A stretch of 64,000 bases of DNA from Tsuneonella sediminis. GTDB taxonomy: Bacteria; Pseudomonadota; Alphaproteobacteria; Sphingomonadales; Sphingomonadaceae. A model generated the notes under the pieces. It saw nothing but the letters and a program-made list of their open reading frames with translations. It searched no databases and was not told the origin of the DNA. Location: the NCBI RefSeq assembly GCF_051912845.1, contig NZ_JBNCBU010000001.1:1674001-1738000 (forward strand). The letters are read 5' to 3'. Position numbers and translations under genes: made by a program. Positions 42,390 to 50,679 of this stretch are shown piece by piece; position 1 is the first letter of the stretch; each line of letters begins with the position of its first letter.

Positions 42390-43088
42390 TTGTCCGACAT
42401 GCATCGCATTCCGACCCTCGAGAACGAAGGCTCGTTTCCGGTCTACCTCGCCCGGCCCGAGGGAGAGGCGTCGGCCGCGATCATCGTCATCCCCGAAATC
42501 TTCGGGGTGAATCGGGGTATCCGCGCAAAATGCGACGCCTGGGCGAAAAAAGGGTATATTGCGGCCGCGCCCGACATCTTCTGGCGTTTCGCCGAGGGCG
42601 AGGAACTCGATCCCGATGTGTCCGCCGAGTTCGACCGGGCGATCGCGAACATGGGAAAGTTCGACGCCGACGACTGCATCCGCGACATCGAGGCGCTGAT
42701 CCACTGGCTGAAGCGCGATCAGGATTGCGGCAAGGTCGGCCTCGTGGGGTACTGCCTTGGCGGCCGGATGGCCTATCTCGCCGCGACACGCACCGATGTC
42801 GATGCGTCAGTGGGATATTACGGGGTCATGATCGACCAGATGCTGGGCGAGGCCCATGCGATCGCCAACCCGCTGATGCTCCACATTCCGACGGCCGACC
42901 ATTTCGTGGGGCCCGAGGCGCAGGCCCGGATGCATGCCACGCTCGACAATCATCCCCGGGTCACCCTCCACGACTACGAGGGCCTGGACCACGGGTTCGC
43001 GACCGAAAGCGGCAATCGCCGGGACGAGGCGGGTGCCCAGCTTGCAGACAGCCGGACCGAAGCCTTCTTCGCCGAGCATCTCGCCTAG
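42390..43088 (+). CDS. Dienelactone hydrolase family protein
   Basis: A 232-residue alpha/beta hydrolase of the dienelactone hydrolase type. The C-D-H triad is visible: C122 in GYCLGGR, D170 in IPTADHFV and H201 in GLDHGFA; E36 (IPEIFG) is the conserved glutamate that activates the cysteine. It likely cleaves a lactone or ester, substrate unknown. TTG 42390 is favoured as start because GGGGAGAAG lies 5-7 nt upstream; ATG 42399 is possible. Its stop directly abuts the next start (43089), so it is the first gene of a three-gene operon. Confidence 0.88.
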   Translation: MSDMHRIPTLENEGSFPVYLARPEGEASAAIIVIPEIFGVNRGIRAKCDAWAKKGYIAAAPDIFWRFAEGEELDPDVSAEFDRAIANMGKFDADDCIRDIEALIHWLKRDQDCGKVGLVGYCLGGRMAYLAATRTDVDASVGYYGVMIDQMLGEAHAIANPLMLHIPTADHFVGPEAQARMHATLDNHPRVTLHDYEGLDHGFATESGNRRDEAGAQLADSRTEAFFAEHLA

Positions 43089-44708
43089 ATGATCAACCGC
43101 GCCCAGTGGCGCTGGTCGGCGAACGTGGCCACACGGTTCGCGCTGCCCACGGCGTGCCTGGTGCTGTCGATCGCTTTTGCGCTCGCCGGGGGCTGGTGGG
43201 CCTGGCTGCTGATCGGCACCCTCCCCCTTCTCGCGATCGCGACATGGGACTTCTTCCAGGACGAGCACACGCTGCGGCGCAACTATCCGCTGGTCGCCCG
43301 CGTGCGCTGGGTCATGGAGGACCTGCGGCCATATGCCCGGGCTTACGTGATCGAGGGGGACCTCGAGGGCCGCCCGTTCAACCACGACGAGCGCGAACTC
43401 GTCTACGCGCGGGCCAAAGGAGAGCTCGATTCGCATCCGTTCGGGACCGAGCTCGACGTCTATTCGAACGAGTACGAATGGCTCGCGCATTCGATAGTGC
43501 CCAATGCCGGGGCGCCGCTCGAGTGGCGGGTGCCGGTGGGCAGTTCGCGATGCGCCCGGCCCTACGACGCCGCCCTCCTCAACATCTCGGCGATGAGCTT
43601 CGGCTCGCTGTCCGCGAACGCGGTCATGGCGCTCAACAAGGGCGCCGCGGCCGGCGGCTTCTATCACGACACGGGAGAGGGCGGCGTGTCGCGCTATCAC
43701 CGCTCGGGGGGCGGCGACCTGGTTTGGGAAATCGGCAGCGGATATTTCGGATGCCGCGACGCGGACGGCCGGTTCGACACCGCACGGTTTGCCGACACGG
43801 CACAGATCGACCAGATCAAGATGGTCGAAATCAAGCTCAGCCAGGGTGCCAAGCCGGGCCACGGCGGCATGCTCCCCGGATCGAAGGTCAGTGCAGAGAT
43901 CGCGGCCGCCCGCGGAGTACTCGAGGGCCACGACTGCGTATCGCCGCCTGCGCATTCGACATTCTCGACCCCCGTCGAGCTCCTCGAATGGGCGGCCAGG
44001 CTGCGCGACCTGGCGGGTGGCAAGCCGGTCGGGGTGAAGCTGTGCGTCGGCCAGCCGCACGAAGTGTTCGCGCTGGTCAAGGCGATGCGCGAAACCGGCA
44101 TTCGGCTCGACTACATCGTCGTCGACGGGGCCGAGGGCGGGACCGGCGCTGCTCCGGTCGAACTGTCGAACCGGGTCGGCATGCCGCTGCGCGAAGGCCT
44201 GATACTCGTCCGAAACGCGCTCGTCGGCGCATCGCTTAAGGCCGACGTGAAGCTCGCCGCGGCAGGCAAGGTCCATTCGGGCGCTGGCATGGCGATCAAT
44301 TTCGGGCTGGGTGCCGACTGGTGCAACGCGGCGCGCGCCTTCATGTTTGCGCTCGGCTGCGTCCAGTCGATGCGCTGTCATGAGGATACCTGTCCCACCG
44401 GCGTGGCGACTCAGGACGCGACCCGGCAGCGCGGCCTCGTGGTATCCGACAAGGCCGAACGGGTCGCCCGCTTCCAGCGCCAGACGCTGCACGGTCTGCG
44501 CGAGATGGTCGTCGCGATGGGGCTGGAAAACCCGTGGCAGATCACCCCCTGTCACATCAGCGAGCGGCTCGACGGCGCGCGGTCCGCTCCGATCGACGAG
44601 ATCTACGCCTTCCTCGAAGACGGCGCGCTTCTCGACGATCCCGGCGCGACGCAGTATGCCCGGTTCTGGGCGGCCGCGCAGGCCGGCAGCTTTGCGAGGG
44701 CCCCATGA
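43089..44708 (+). CDS. FMN-binding glutamate synthase family protein with N-terminal membrane anchor
   Basis: A 539-residue protein. Two hydrophobic segments (about 15-35 and 37-53) precede a TIM-barrel with GltB-like FMN motifs: NISAMSFGSLSANAV, SQGAKPGHGGMLPG, DGAEGGTGAAP, HSGAGMAINFGLG and the cysteine-rich MRCHEDTCPTGVATQ (a 3Fe-4S-like site). There is no amidotransferase domain, unlike full-length GltB. Members are uncharacterised, and FMN-linked oxidoreduction at the inner membrane is inferred. It is directly coupled to the upstream hydrolase and overlaps the NTF2-like gene by 4 nt, which suggests a joint pathway. Confidence 0.87.
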   Translation: MINRAQWRWSANVATRFALPTACLVLSIAFALAGGWWAWLLIGTLPLLAIATWDFFQDEHTLRRNYPLVARVRWVMEDLRPYARAYVIEGDLEGRPFNHDERELVYARAKGELDSHPFGTELDVYSNEYEWLAHSIVPNAGAPLEWRVPVGSSRCARPYDAALLNISAMSFGSLSANAVMALNKGAAAGGFYHDTGEGGVSRYHRSGGGDLVWEIGSGYFGCRDADGRFDTARFADTAQIDQIKMVEIKLSQGAKPGHGGMLPGSKVSAEIAAARGVLEGHDCVSPPAHSTFSTPVELLEWAARLRDLAGGKPVGVKLCVGQPHEVFALVKAMRETGIRLDYIVVDGAEGGTGAAPVELSNRVGMPLREGLILVRNALVGASLKADVKLAAAGKVHSGAGMAINFGLGADWCNAARAFMFALGCVQSMRCHEDTCPTGVATQDATRQRGLVVSDKAERVARFQRQTLHGLREMVVAMGLENPWQITPCHISERLDGARSAPIDEIYAFLEDGALLDDPGATQYARFWAAAQAGSFARAP

Positions 44709-45115
44709 GCGCCGACAAGGGACTGCAGAACTGGCACCGGGTGCTCGATGGCGGCAACCGGCCCGAAGACCTTGAGGCGATCATCCGCGAGGACGCGGTA
44801 TTCCACTCCCCCGTCGTGCACACGCCGCAATCGGGCCGCGCGCTGGTCGTTGCCTACCTTGCCGCGGCGGGGGTCGTCCTCAACACCGACAAGTTCCGGT
44901 ACGTGCGCGAGTTCAGCAACGGCAACGACGCCCTGCTCGAATTCGTCACCGAGCTCGACGGGATCCACATCAACGGCGTCGACATCATTACCTTCGATGC
45001 CGACGGCATGATCGCCGACTTCAAGGTCATGGTCCGCCCGCTCAAGGCGATCAACAAGGTCTGGGAGATGATGGGCGCCCAGCTCGAGCGGTCGAAGGCG
45101 GCGGCGGGCGAATAG
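44705..45115 (+). CDS. NTF2-like/SnoaL-fold protein
   Basis: A 136-residue cone-shaped alpha+beta protein of the nuclear-transport-factor-2-like superfamily. It has a conserved opening helix (LQNWHRVLDGG), the EDAVFHSPVV strand and a closing helix (INKVWEMMGAQLERS). Members hydrolyse, isomerise or bind small ligands. It starts inside the glutamate-synthase-like stop (ATGA). With the hydrolase and FMN protein it could form a small metabolic operon for an unknown substrate. It converges on rho. Confidence 0.78.
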   Translation: MSADKGLQNWHRVLDGGNRPEDLEAIIREDAVFHSPVVHTPQSGRALVVAYLAAAGVVLNTDKFRYVREFSNGNDALLEFVTELDGIHINGVDIITFDADGMIADFKVMVRPLKAINKVWEMMGAQLERSKAAAGE

Positions 45116-45134
45116 CGCCCCGCCGCACCTGTCC

Positions 45135-46400
45135 TTACTGGTTCATCGTCGCGAAGAAGTCCTCGTTGGTCTTGGAATCCTTCATCTTGTCGAGAAGGAA
45201 TTCCATCGCGTCGATCGTGCCCATCTGCATGAGGATGCGGCGCAGGACCCACATCTTCGACAGCTTGTCCTTCTCGACCAGCAGTTCCTCCTTGCGGGTG
45301 CCGCTCTTGCCGACGTCGAGCGCGGGGAAGATGCGTTTGTCGGCCACCTTGCGGTCGAGGACGATTTCCGAGTTACCGGTACCCTTGAATTCCTCGAAGA
45401 TGACCTCGTCCATCCGGCTGCCGGTGTCGATAAGCGCGGTTGCGATGATCGAGAGCGATCCGCCCTCCTCGATGTTGCGCGCCGCGCCGAAAAAGCGCTT
45501 GGGGCGCTGCAGGGCGTTGGCGTCGACACCGCCGGTCAGCACCTTGCCCGAACTCGGCACGACGGTGTTGTAGGCGCGGCCGAGGCGGGTGATCGAATCG
45601 AGCAGGATCACGACGTCCTTCTTGTGCTCGACGAGCCGCTTGGCCTTCTCGATCACCATCTCGGCGACCTGGACGTGGCGCGTCGCGGGTTCGTCGAAGG
45701 TCGAGGAGATGACCTCGCCCTTCACGCTGCGCTGCATGTCGGTGACTTCCTCCGGACGCTCGTCGACGAGCAGGACGATGAGGAAGACTTCCGGATGGTT
45801 GTCGGTGATCGCCTTGGCGATGTTCTGTAGAAGGACCGTCTTGCCGGTCCGCGGCGGGGCGACGATCAGCGCGCGCTGGCCCTTGCCCTGGGGCGAGATG
45901 ATGTCGATCACGCGGGCCGACTTGTCCTTGACCGTCGGATCGAGCGTGTCGAGCGTCAGCTTCTCTTCCGGATAGAGCGGCGTCAGGTTGTCGAAGTTGG
46001 TGCGGTGGCGGACAGCCTCGGGATCGTCGAAGTTGACCGAGGTCAGGCTGGTCAGCGCGAAATAGCGCTCGCCTTCGCGCGGCGCGCGAATCTCGCCTTC
46101 GACGGTATCGCCGGTGCGCAGGCCCCATTTGCGGACCTGGTTGGGAGAGACGTAGATGTCGTCGGGCCCGGCGAGGTAGTTCGCCTCGGGGCTGCGCAGG
46201 AAGCCGAAGCCGTCCTGGAGCACCTCGATCGTGCCGACGCCCATGATCTGGTCGTCGTATTCCTCGTCCTCGGCAAGTTCGCGCAGGATGCAGAACATCA
46301 GGTCCTGACGGCGCATGGTGCTGGCGCCCTCGACGCCCAGCTCCTCGGCCATCTCGACGAGTTCGGCCGGGGTCTTCTTCTTGAGGTCTCTCAGGTGCAT
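45135..46400 (-). CDS. rho: Transcription termination factor Rho
   Basis: Hexameric RNA/DNA helicase that terminates transcription; 421 residues, family length. The N-terminal Rho domain (HLRDLKKKTPAELVEMAEEL) leads into the OB-fold RNA-binding domain (about 50-120). The RecA-like domain has P-loop APPRTGKT, Q-loop VDERPEEVTD and the R-loop region. It is transcribed leftward, 184 bp downstream of hemJ; the leader contains a 9-bp hairpin (46463-46490). Rho genes often autoregulate through their leader. Confidence 0.97.
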   Translation of the reverse strand: MHLRDLKKKTPAELVEMAEELGVEGASTMRRQDLMFCILRELAEDEEYDDQIMGVGTIEVLQDGFGFLRSPEANYLAGPDDIYVSPNQVRKWGLRTGDTVEGEIRAPREGERYFALTSLTSVNFDDPEAVRHRTNFDNLTPLYPEEKLTLDTLDPTVKDKSARVIDIISPQGKGQRALIVAPPRTGKTVLLQNIAKAITDNHPEVFLIVLLVDERPEEVTDMQRSVKGEVISSTFDEPATRHVQVAEMVIEKAKRLVEHKKDVVILLDSITRLGRAYNTVVPSSGKVLTGGVDANALQRPKRFFGAARNIEEGGSLSIIATALIDTGSRMDEVIFEEFKGTGNSEIVLDRKVADKRIFPALDVGKSGTRKEELLVEKDKLSKMWVLRRILMQMGTIDAMEFLLDKMKDSKTNEDFFATMNQ

Positions 46401-46462
46401 GTGTCGTTGTCCGTAGTCTGGAAATGCGGCCGGTCGTCGTATGGGCTTGGGGAAAGCGCGAC

Positions 46463-46490
46463 CCGGTCCGGAAGGAAGCTGCCGGACCGG
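46463..46490 (-). other. Hairpin in the rho leader / after hemJ
   Basis: CCGGTCCGG (46463-46471) and CCGGACCGG (46482-46490) form a perfect 9-bp stem with a 10-nt loop. On the minus strand it follows hemJ by about 95 nt and precedes rho by 63 nt. No T-run follows. It could be a leader structure for rho autoregulation or simply an mRNA element. Confidence 0.4.
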
Positions 46491-46584
46491 CGGGTACCGG
46501 TTGGTTCGCGGGAAATAGGCGCACCGCGCGGCGCGGTCAATTCGCTCGGTGCTCGGCCCGTCGCACGTGGGCCAGACCCTGGCG

Positions 46585-47037
46585 TCAGAAAGGCCGGACG
46601 ACCACCAGAACCACGACCAGCGCGACGACGAGACCCGGCACCTCGTTGAGGAGCCGGAGCTGCTTGCCGGTCAGCGTCCGCTCGCCCCGTGCCAGTTTCT
46701 TCGCATAGGCGGACAGCCACCCGTGGTAGCCCGACAGTAACAGCACGAGGAAGAGCTTGGCGTGCAGCCAGGGTGCGGTCCACAGCTGCTGCGAGGCCGC
46801 CAGCAAGATCCCGAACACCCAGACCGCGATGATCGAGGGGGCGAGGATGATCTTGAGCAGCTTGCGCTCGCGCTCGACCCACAGCGCCTCTTCCGGTGAG
46901 CCGGGGGCCGCTTCCTGGTGATAAACGAGGTAGCGCGGCAACATGAAGAGTCCCGCGATCCAGAAGATCACGAAGATCACGTGACCGGCCTTGAGCCAGA
47001 GGTACGTCATCGCGAGGACGCTTTCCATCCACGCCAT
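46585..47037 (-). CDS. hemJ: Protoporphyrinogen oxidase HemJ-like membrane protein
   Basis: A 150-residue integral membrane protein with four to five hydrophobic segments. It has the HemJ landmarks YLWLKAGHVIFVIFWIAGLF (conserved heme-ligand histidine in GHVIF), PRYLVYHQE and KLLKIILAPS. HemJ oxidises protoporphyrinogen IX to protoporphyrin IX in many alphaproteobacteria. ATG 47037 is favoured because AAGGG lies 8 nt upstream; ATG 47010 would still keep the family core. The gene lies 22 bp downstream of hemE on the same strand, which supports the tetrapyrrole role. Confidence 0.85.
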   Translation of the reverse strand: MAWMESVLAMTYLWLKAGHVIFVIFWIAGLFMLPRYLVYHQEAAPGSPEEALWVERERKLLKIILAPSIIAVWVFGILLAASQQLWTAPWLHAKLFLVLLLSGYHGWLSAYAKKLARGERTLTGKQLRLLNEVPGLVVALVVVLVVVRPF

Positions 47038-47059
47038 GTAGAAACCCTTGGCATCATCG

Positions 47060-48085
47060 TCACCCCCTCCATCCGCGAACCGTGTTGCGCAGGATCTCGA
47101 CATGCTCGATCGGGGTGTGCTGCCCGATCCCGTGGCCGAGGTTGAATACGTGCGGGCGCTCGGCGAAGGCGCGCAGGATGGCCTGCGTTCGCTCGACCAG
47201 CCGGTCCCCTCCGGCGAGCAGCAGCAGAGGATCGAGATTACCCTGCACGGGCATCCCGGCCGGCAGCTCGCGCGCCGCCCATGCCGGATCGATCGTCTCG
47301 TCAATCCCCACCGCGTCCACCCCGGTTTCACGGGCGTAGGCGGTCAGCTTGGCCCCGGCACCCTTGGGGAATCCGATCACCGGCGCGTGCGGACAGCGCA
47401 CCTTCACCGCCGCTGCGATCGCCGCGTTGGGCGCGATCACCCAGCGTTCGAACTCGTCGGGAGCAAGGCTGCCGGCCCAGCTGTCGAACAGCTGCACCGC
47501 TTCGGCTCCCGCCTCGATCTGGCCCACGAGATAGTCGACGGTGATTGCCGCGATGGCGTCGATGATGGCCTGAAAGGCAGGCGGGTCGCGATAGGCCAGC
47601 TCACGCGCGGCATGGTGATCCTTGGAACCCTCGCCGTTCACCATGTAGGTGGCGACGGTCCAGGGCGATCCCGCAAAGCCCAGGAGCGTGGTCTCGGGGC
47701 CGAGTCCGGTCTTTACCGCGGCCACGGTCGCATAGATCGGCTCGAGACGCTCAGGCACCCCTTCAAGGGCTTCCAGTGCATGATCGGCGAGCCGGGGCGA
47801 GAGCTGCGGCCCCTCGCCGGCAAGGAACCGCAGGTCCTGGCCCATCGCATAGGGCACGATCAGGATGTCGGAAAACAGGATGGCCCCGTCGAAGCCGAAC
47901 CGGCGGATCGGTTGCAGCGTGACTTCGGCCGCGGCACCGGTGTCATAGACCAGCTCGAGAAAACCGCCCTTCTCGGCTCGCAGCGCGCGGTATTCGGGCA
48001 GATAGCGGCCGGCCTGGCGCATCAGCCACATGGGCACTTGCCCGGTCCGCGATCCGCGCAACGTGTCGAGAAGCAAACCGGGCAT
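47060..48085 (-). CDS. hemE: Uroporphyrinogen decarboxylase (HemE)
   Basis: Decarboxylates the four acetate side chains of uroporphyrinogen III to coproporphyrinogen III in heme synthesis. The 341-residue product has the substrate-binding arginine motif WLMRQAGRYLPEYR (family residues R/R/R), the catalytic-loop FSDILIVPYAMGQ (aspartate in the conserved place), and the HxG region in NLGHGIGQHTP. It heads the hemE-hemJ-(rho) leftward unit. The upstream 313 bp to ppsR is the candidate origin; the hemE flank is where the origin sits in Caulobacter and Rickettsia. Confidence 0.96.
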   Translation of the reverse strand: MPGLLLDTLRGSRTGQVPMWLMRQAGRYLPEYRALRAEKGGFLELVYDTGAAAEVTLQPIRRFGFDGAILFSDILIVPYAMGQDLRFLAGEGPQLSPRLADHALEALEGVPERLEPIYATVAAVKTGLGPETTLLGFAGSPWTVATYMVNGEGSKDHHAARELAYRDPPAFQAIIDAIAAITVDYLVGQIEAGAEAVQLFDSWAGSLAPDEFERWVIAPNAAIAAAVKVRCPHAPVIGFPKGAGAKLTAYARETGVDAVGIDETIDPAWAARELPAGMPVQGNLDPLLLLAGGDRLVERTQAILRAFAERPHVFNLGHGIGQHTPIEHVEILRNTVRGWRG

Positions 48086-48398
48086 CGCGTCTAATCCAAT
48101 TCAATTAGATTCTTAGATAAGATGAAGGAGTCTGTTGGCCCTGTGGATTTCGGGGACAGCGGCGCCCTGCCCGATTTTTCCCGCTCTGGCCAGAATTTGC
48201 AGGTGCGCGAATCGCGATGAATCCGCGTCAACCGAAGCTTGTCCCCGTTATCCCCGGCCTGTCGAAAAGCCAGCCGGCATGTCCACAAGCCTCGTTGCGG
48301 AATCGGGCCAGCGGGCATGAAACCGCGCCGCTTGCTTGTCCCCGGTTCTCTCCCGTGGTTTATGCCGCGCATTCTCCACAGGCACCCGTCAGGAGCCG
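48086..48398. other. Candidate chromosomal replication origin (oriC) between hemE and ppsR
   Basis: This 313-bp gene-free gap sits between hemE and the ppsR (RP001-like) gene, the known origin site in Caulobacter crescentus and Rickettsia. DnaA-box-like nonamers (consensus TTATCCACA): TTCTCCACA at 48372-48380 (8/9), TTATCCCCG at 48248-48256 (7/9), ATGTCCACA at 48279-48287 (7/9), and AAATCCACA on the minus strand at 48142-48150 (7/9). An AT-rich block (48091-48122) with the direct repeat TTAGAT-TC-TTAGAT could be the unwinding element. Four GANTC sites occur (48108, 48209, 48219 and 48300). I see no canonical CtrA TTAA-N7-TTAA. The evidence is synteny plus motifs; no functional proof. Confidence 0.6.
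48372..48380 (+). promoter_or_regulatory. Best DnaA-box-like nonamer in the candidate oriC
   Basis: TTCTCCACA differs from the consensus TTATCCACA only at position 3. It lies 18 bp upstream of the ppsR start, next to its Shine-Dalgarno sequence. Confidence 0.5.
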
Positions 48399-49244
48399 AT
48401 GCCCCGCCTTCACCTTCACCTGCTGTCGGATTCCACCGGTGAAACGCTGGAGATGATTGCCAAGGCGGCGCTCGCGCAATTCGAGGAGGCGGAGATCCAG
48501 CGGCATTTCTGGCCCATGGTTCGCAGCCGCCAGCACCTCGACCGGATCGTCCCCGATCTTGCCGCCAATCCGGGGCTCGTCCTCTACACGCTCGTCAATG
48601 ACGAGACCCGCGCCCGGCTCGAGGAACATTGCCGCGTCCTCGGCCTGCCTGCGGTGCCCGTTCTCGACGCGGTCACCGCGGCGCTCGAGAGCCACCTGGG
48701 CCAGGAAGCGCACGGGCGACCGGGCCGCCAGCACGCGATGGATGCCGCCTATTTCGCCCGGGTCGAGGCGATCCAGTACACGATCGCGCACGACGACGGG
48801 ATCGCGCACGAGGACTGGGAGGCGGCCGACATCGTCCTCGCAGGGGTGTCGCGCAGTTCCAAAACGCCCACCAGCATCTACCTCGCCAACCGGGGCTACA
48901 AGGTGGCCAATATCCCGCTCGTGATCGAAAGCCCGCCCCCGCCGGCGCTGTTCGCGCTCCGCCACCCGCTCGTCGTGGGCCTGACCACCTCGCCGGAACG
49001 GCTTGTCCAGGTTCGCCGCAACCGCCTGCTGACCATCGCCGAGGGGCGCGAATCGACATATGCCGACGCCGAGCGGGTGACCGAGGAGGTGCGTTTCGCG
49101 CGCCGGATGTTCGCCGACAACGACTGGCCGGTGATCGACGTTACCCGCCGATCGATCGAGGAAACCGCCGCTGCAGTGATCCGGTTGCTGTCCGAGCGCC
49201 GCGCTCGCAGCACCCCGCCGGTCGTGGGGCCCAAGCCGATATGA
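48399..49244 (+). CDS. Pyruvate phosphate dikinase regulatory protein family (DUF299/PpsR)
   Basis: A 281-residue bifunctional kinase/pyrophosphorylase family protein that regulates PpsA or PPDK by threonine phosphorylation. The P-loop is GVSRSSKTPTS (149-159), preceded by HLLSDSTGETLEMIAK at the N-terminus; both are diagnostic for the family. AGGAG lies 5 nt upstream of ATG 48399. It is the homologue of the RP001/CC0001-type gene that flanks the alphaproteobacterial origin, and is the first of a tightly packed rightward operon with maf, aroE and coaE. Confidence 0.92.
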   Translation: MPRLHLHLLSDSTGETLEMIAKAALAQFEEAEIQRHFWPMVRSRQHLDRIVPDLAANPGLVLYTLVNDETRARLEEHCRVLGLPAVPVLDAVTAALESHLGQEAHGRPGRQHAMDAAYFARVEAIQYTIAHDDGIAHEDWEAADIVLAGVSRSSKTPTSIYLANRGYKVANIPLVIESPPPPALFALRHPLVVGLTTSPERLVQVRRNRLLTIAEGRESTYADAERVTEEVRFARRMFADNDWPVIDVTRRSIEETAAAVIRLLSERRARSTPPVVGPKPI

Positions 49245-49822
49245 CGCTCGTCCTCGCCTCGAGGAGTGCCTCGCGCGCCGCCATGCTCCTGGCGGCCGGC
49301 GTCCGGTTCGAGGCGCGGCCGGCGGCAATCGACGAACGCGCTCTGGAAGCATCGATGGCCGGCGCGGGGCCCGACCGTGTCGCGCTGGCACTTGCCGAGG
49401 CGAAGGCGCTCGCGGTCGAGGAACCCGTACGCCCGGTCCTCGGCAGCGATTCGCTGGTGGTCGTGGGCGACCGGAGGTTCGACAAGCCTGCCTCCCGCGA
49501 CGAGGCGGCCGAGCATCTGCGGGCGTTTTCTGGCCGGGCGATGGAGTTGCACTCCGCGGCCGCGCTCGCGGTGGCCGGCACGGTGGCCTGGCGCCATTCG
49601 GCCTTGGCCACCCTGCACGTGCGTGCGCTGTCGGAGGAGTTCATCGAGGGCTATCTCGACGCGGAATGGCCGGAAGTCGCGCACTGCGTCGGGGTGTTTC
49701 GCATAGAGGCCCGCGGCGTCCAGTTGTTCGAGAGGATCGAGGGCGACCATTTCACCGTTCTCGGCATGCCGCTCCTCGCGGTGCTCGGGGCGCTGCGCGA
49801 TCTAGAAGTGCTGTCGTCGTGA
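49241..49822 (+). CDS. Maf-like nucleotide pyrophosphatase
   Basis: A 193-residue Maf/YceF/YhdE-family protein, a house-cleaning nucleoside triphosphate pyrophosphatase that hydrolyses modified or non-canonical nucleotides and has been linked to division arrest. The N-terminal LASRSASRAAML (4-15), GSDSLVVV (aspartate about 70) and FEGYLDAEWPEVAHC-type segments are visible. The ATG overlaps the ppsR stop by 4 nt and the gene overlaps aroE by 4 nt. Confidence 0.9.
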   Translation: MTLVLASRSASRAAMLLAAGVRFEARPAAIDERALEASMAGAGPDRVALALAEAKALAVEEPVRPVLGSDSLVVVGDRRFDKPASRDEAAEHLRAFSGRAMELHSAAALAVAGTVAWRHSALATLHVRALSEEFIEGYLDAEWPEVAHCVGVFRIEARGVQLFERIEGDHFTVLGMPLLAVLGALRDLEVLSS

Positions 49823-50679
49823 GCCGCCCGTTCGCTGAAGTCATCGGTGATCCGGTCAGCCAATCGAAGTCGCCGGCGATCCACGGGTTCTGGCTCGGCA
49901 AGCTTGGCATCGATGGCGACTATCGCGCCTTTCCCGTACCGCCGGACGGGCTCGCCGCCTATCTTGCCCAGCGCCGCTCGGATCCTGCCTGGCGCGGGTG
50001 CAACGTCACCATGCCGCACAAGGAAGCGATCGTCCCGCTGCTCGACCGGCTCGATGCCGATGCGAAGCGTGTCGGGGCGGTGAACACGGTGACGTGCGAA
50101 GATGGCACGCTGGTAGGCGGCAATACCGACGTCGGCGGATTTCTCGAACCGCTGGCAGAGGATCTGACCCGCACCCATTACTTCCGCATGGCACGCGTGC
50201 TGGGAACCGGCGGCGCGGCGCGCGCGATCGTGGCTGGGCTCGCCGACGCGGGGTTCACGATTGTCCTTGCCGGTCGCGATCCGGCCAAGGCCCGCGCGGT
50301 TCTCGCCGCTCTCGATCCGGCCGGCGAACACCATGCGGTGGACCTTGCGCATTTTGCAGGCCCGACCGATTTCGCATTCGACGACCGGGTGGGCTGCTTC
50401 GATCTCGTGGTCAACGCGAGTCCGCTGGGGATGCGCGGGCAGCCGCCGCTGGCATTCGACTGGAGCCATGCTCCGCCCGGCGCGATCGCCTACGATATCG
50501 TCACCGACCCGCTGGCCACGCCCTTCCTCGACGACGCGCGCGCGGCAGGGCACCGGGCGATCGATGGCCTCGCGATGCTGCTCGGACAGGCCGCGCTTGC
50601 ATTCGAACGGTTCTTCGGACGCCCTCCTCCTCGCGCATTCGACGCCGAACTGCGCGCGATGCTCGCGATGACGCGATGA
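49819..50679 (+). CDS. aroE: Shikimate dehydrogenase (AroE)
   Basis: NADPH-dependent reduction of 3-dehydroshikimate to shikimate, fourth step of chorismate synthesis; 286 residues. Shikimate-binding SQSKSP (14-19), catalytic K68 (MPHKEA) and D104 (GNTDVGG), and the NADP Rossmann loop GTGGAARA are visible. GTG at 49819 overlaps the maf stop (GTGA) and is the only sensible start. It overlaps coaE by 4 nt at its end. Confidence 0.95.
   Translation: MSRPFAEVIGDPVSQSKSPAIHGFWLGKLGIDGDYRAFPVPPDGLAAYLAQRRSDPAWRGCNVTMPHKEAIVPLLDRLDADAKRVGAVNTVTCEDGTLVGGNTDVGGFLEPLAEDLTRTHYFRMARVLGTGGAARAIVAGLADAGFTIVLAGRDPAKARAVLAALDPAGEHHAVDLAHFAGPTDFAFDDRVGCFDLVVNASPLGMRGQPPLAFDWSHAPPGAIAYDIVTDPLATPFLDDARAAGHRAIDGLAMLLGQAALAFERFFGRPPPRAFDAELRAMLAMTR

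Noticed and set aside
46463..46490. Intrinsic terminator between hemJ and rho
   Set aside because: The 9-bp stem has no T-rich tail on the minus strand, so I list it as a hairpin only.
48086..48398. Canonical CtrA binding site (TTAA-N7-TTAA) in the candidate origin
   Set aside because: No such spacing occurs; TTAG-N4-TTAG at 48105-48116 is too different to claim.
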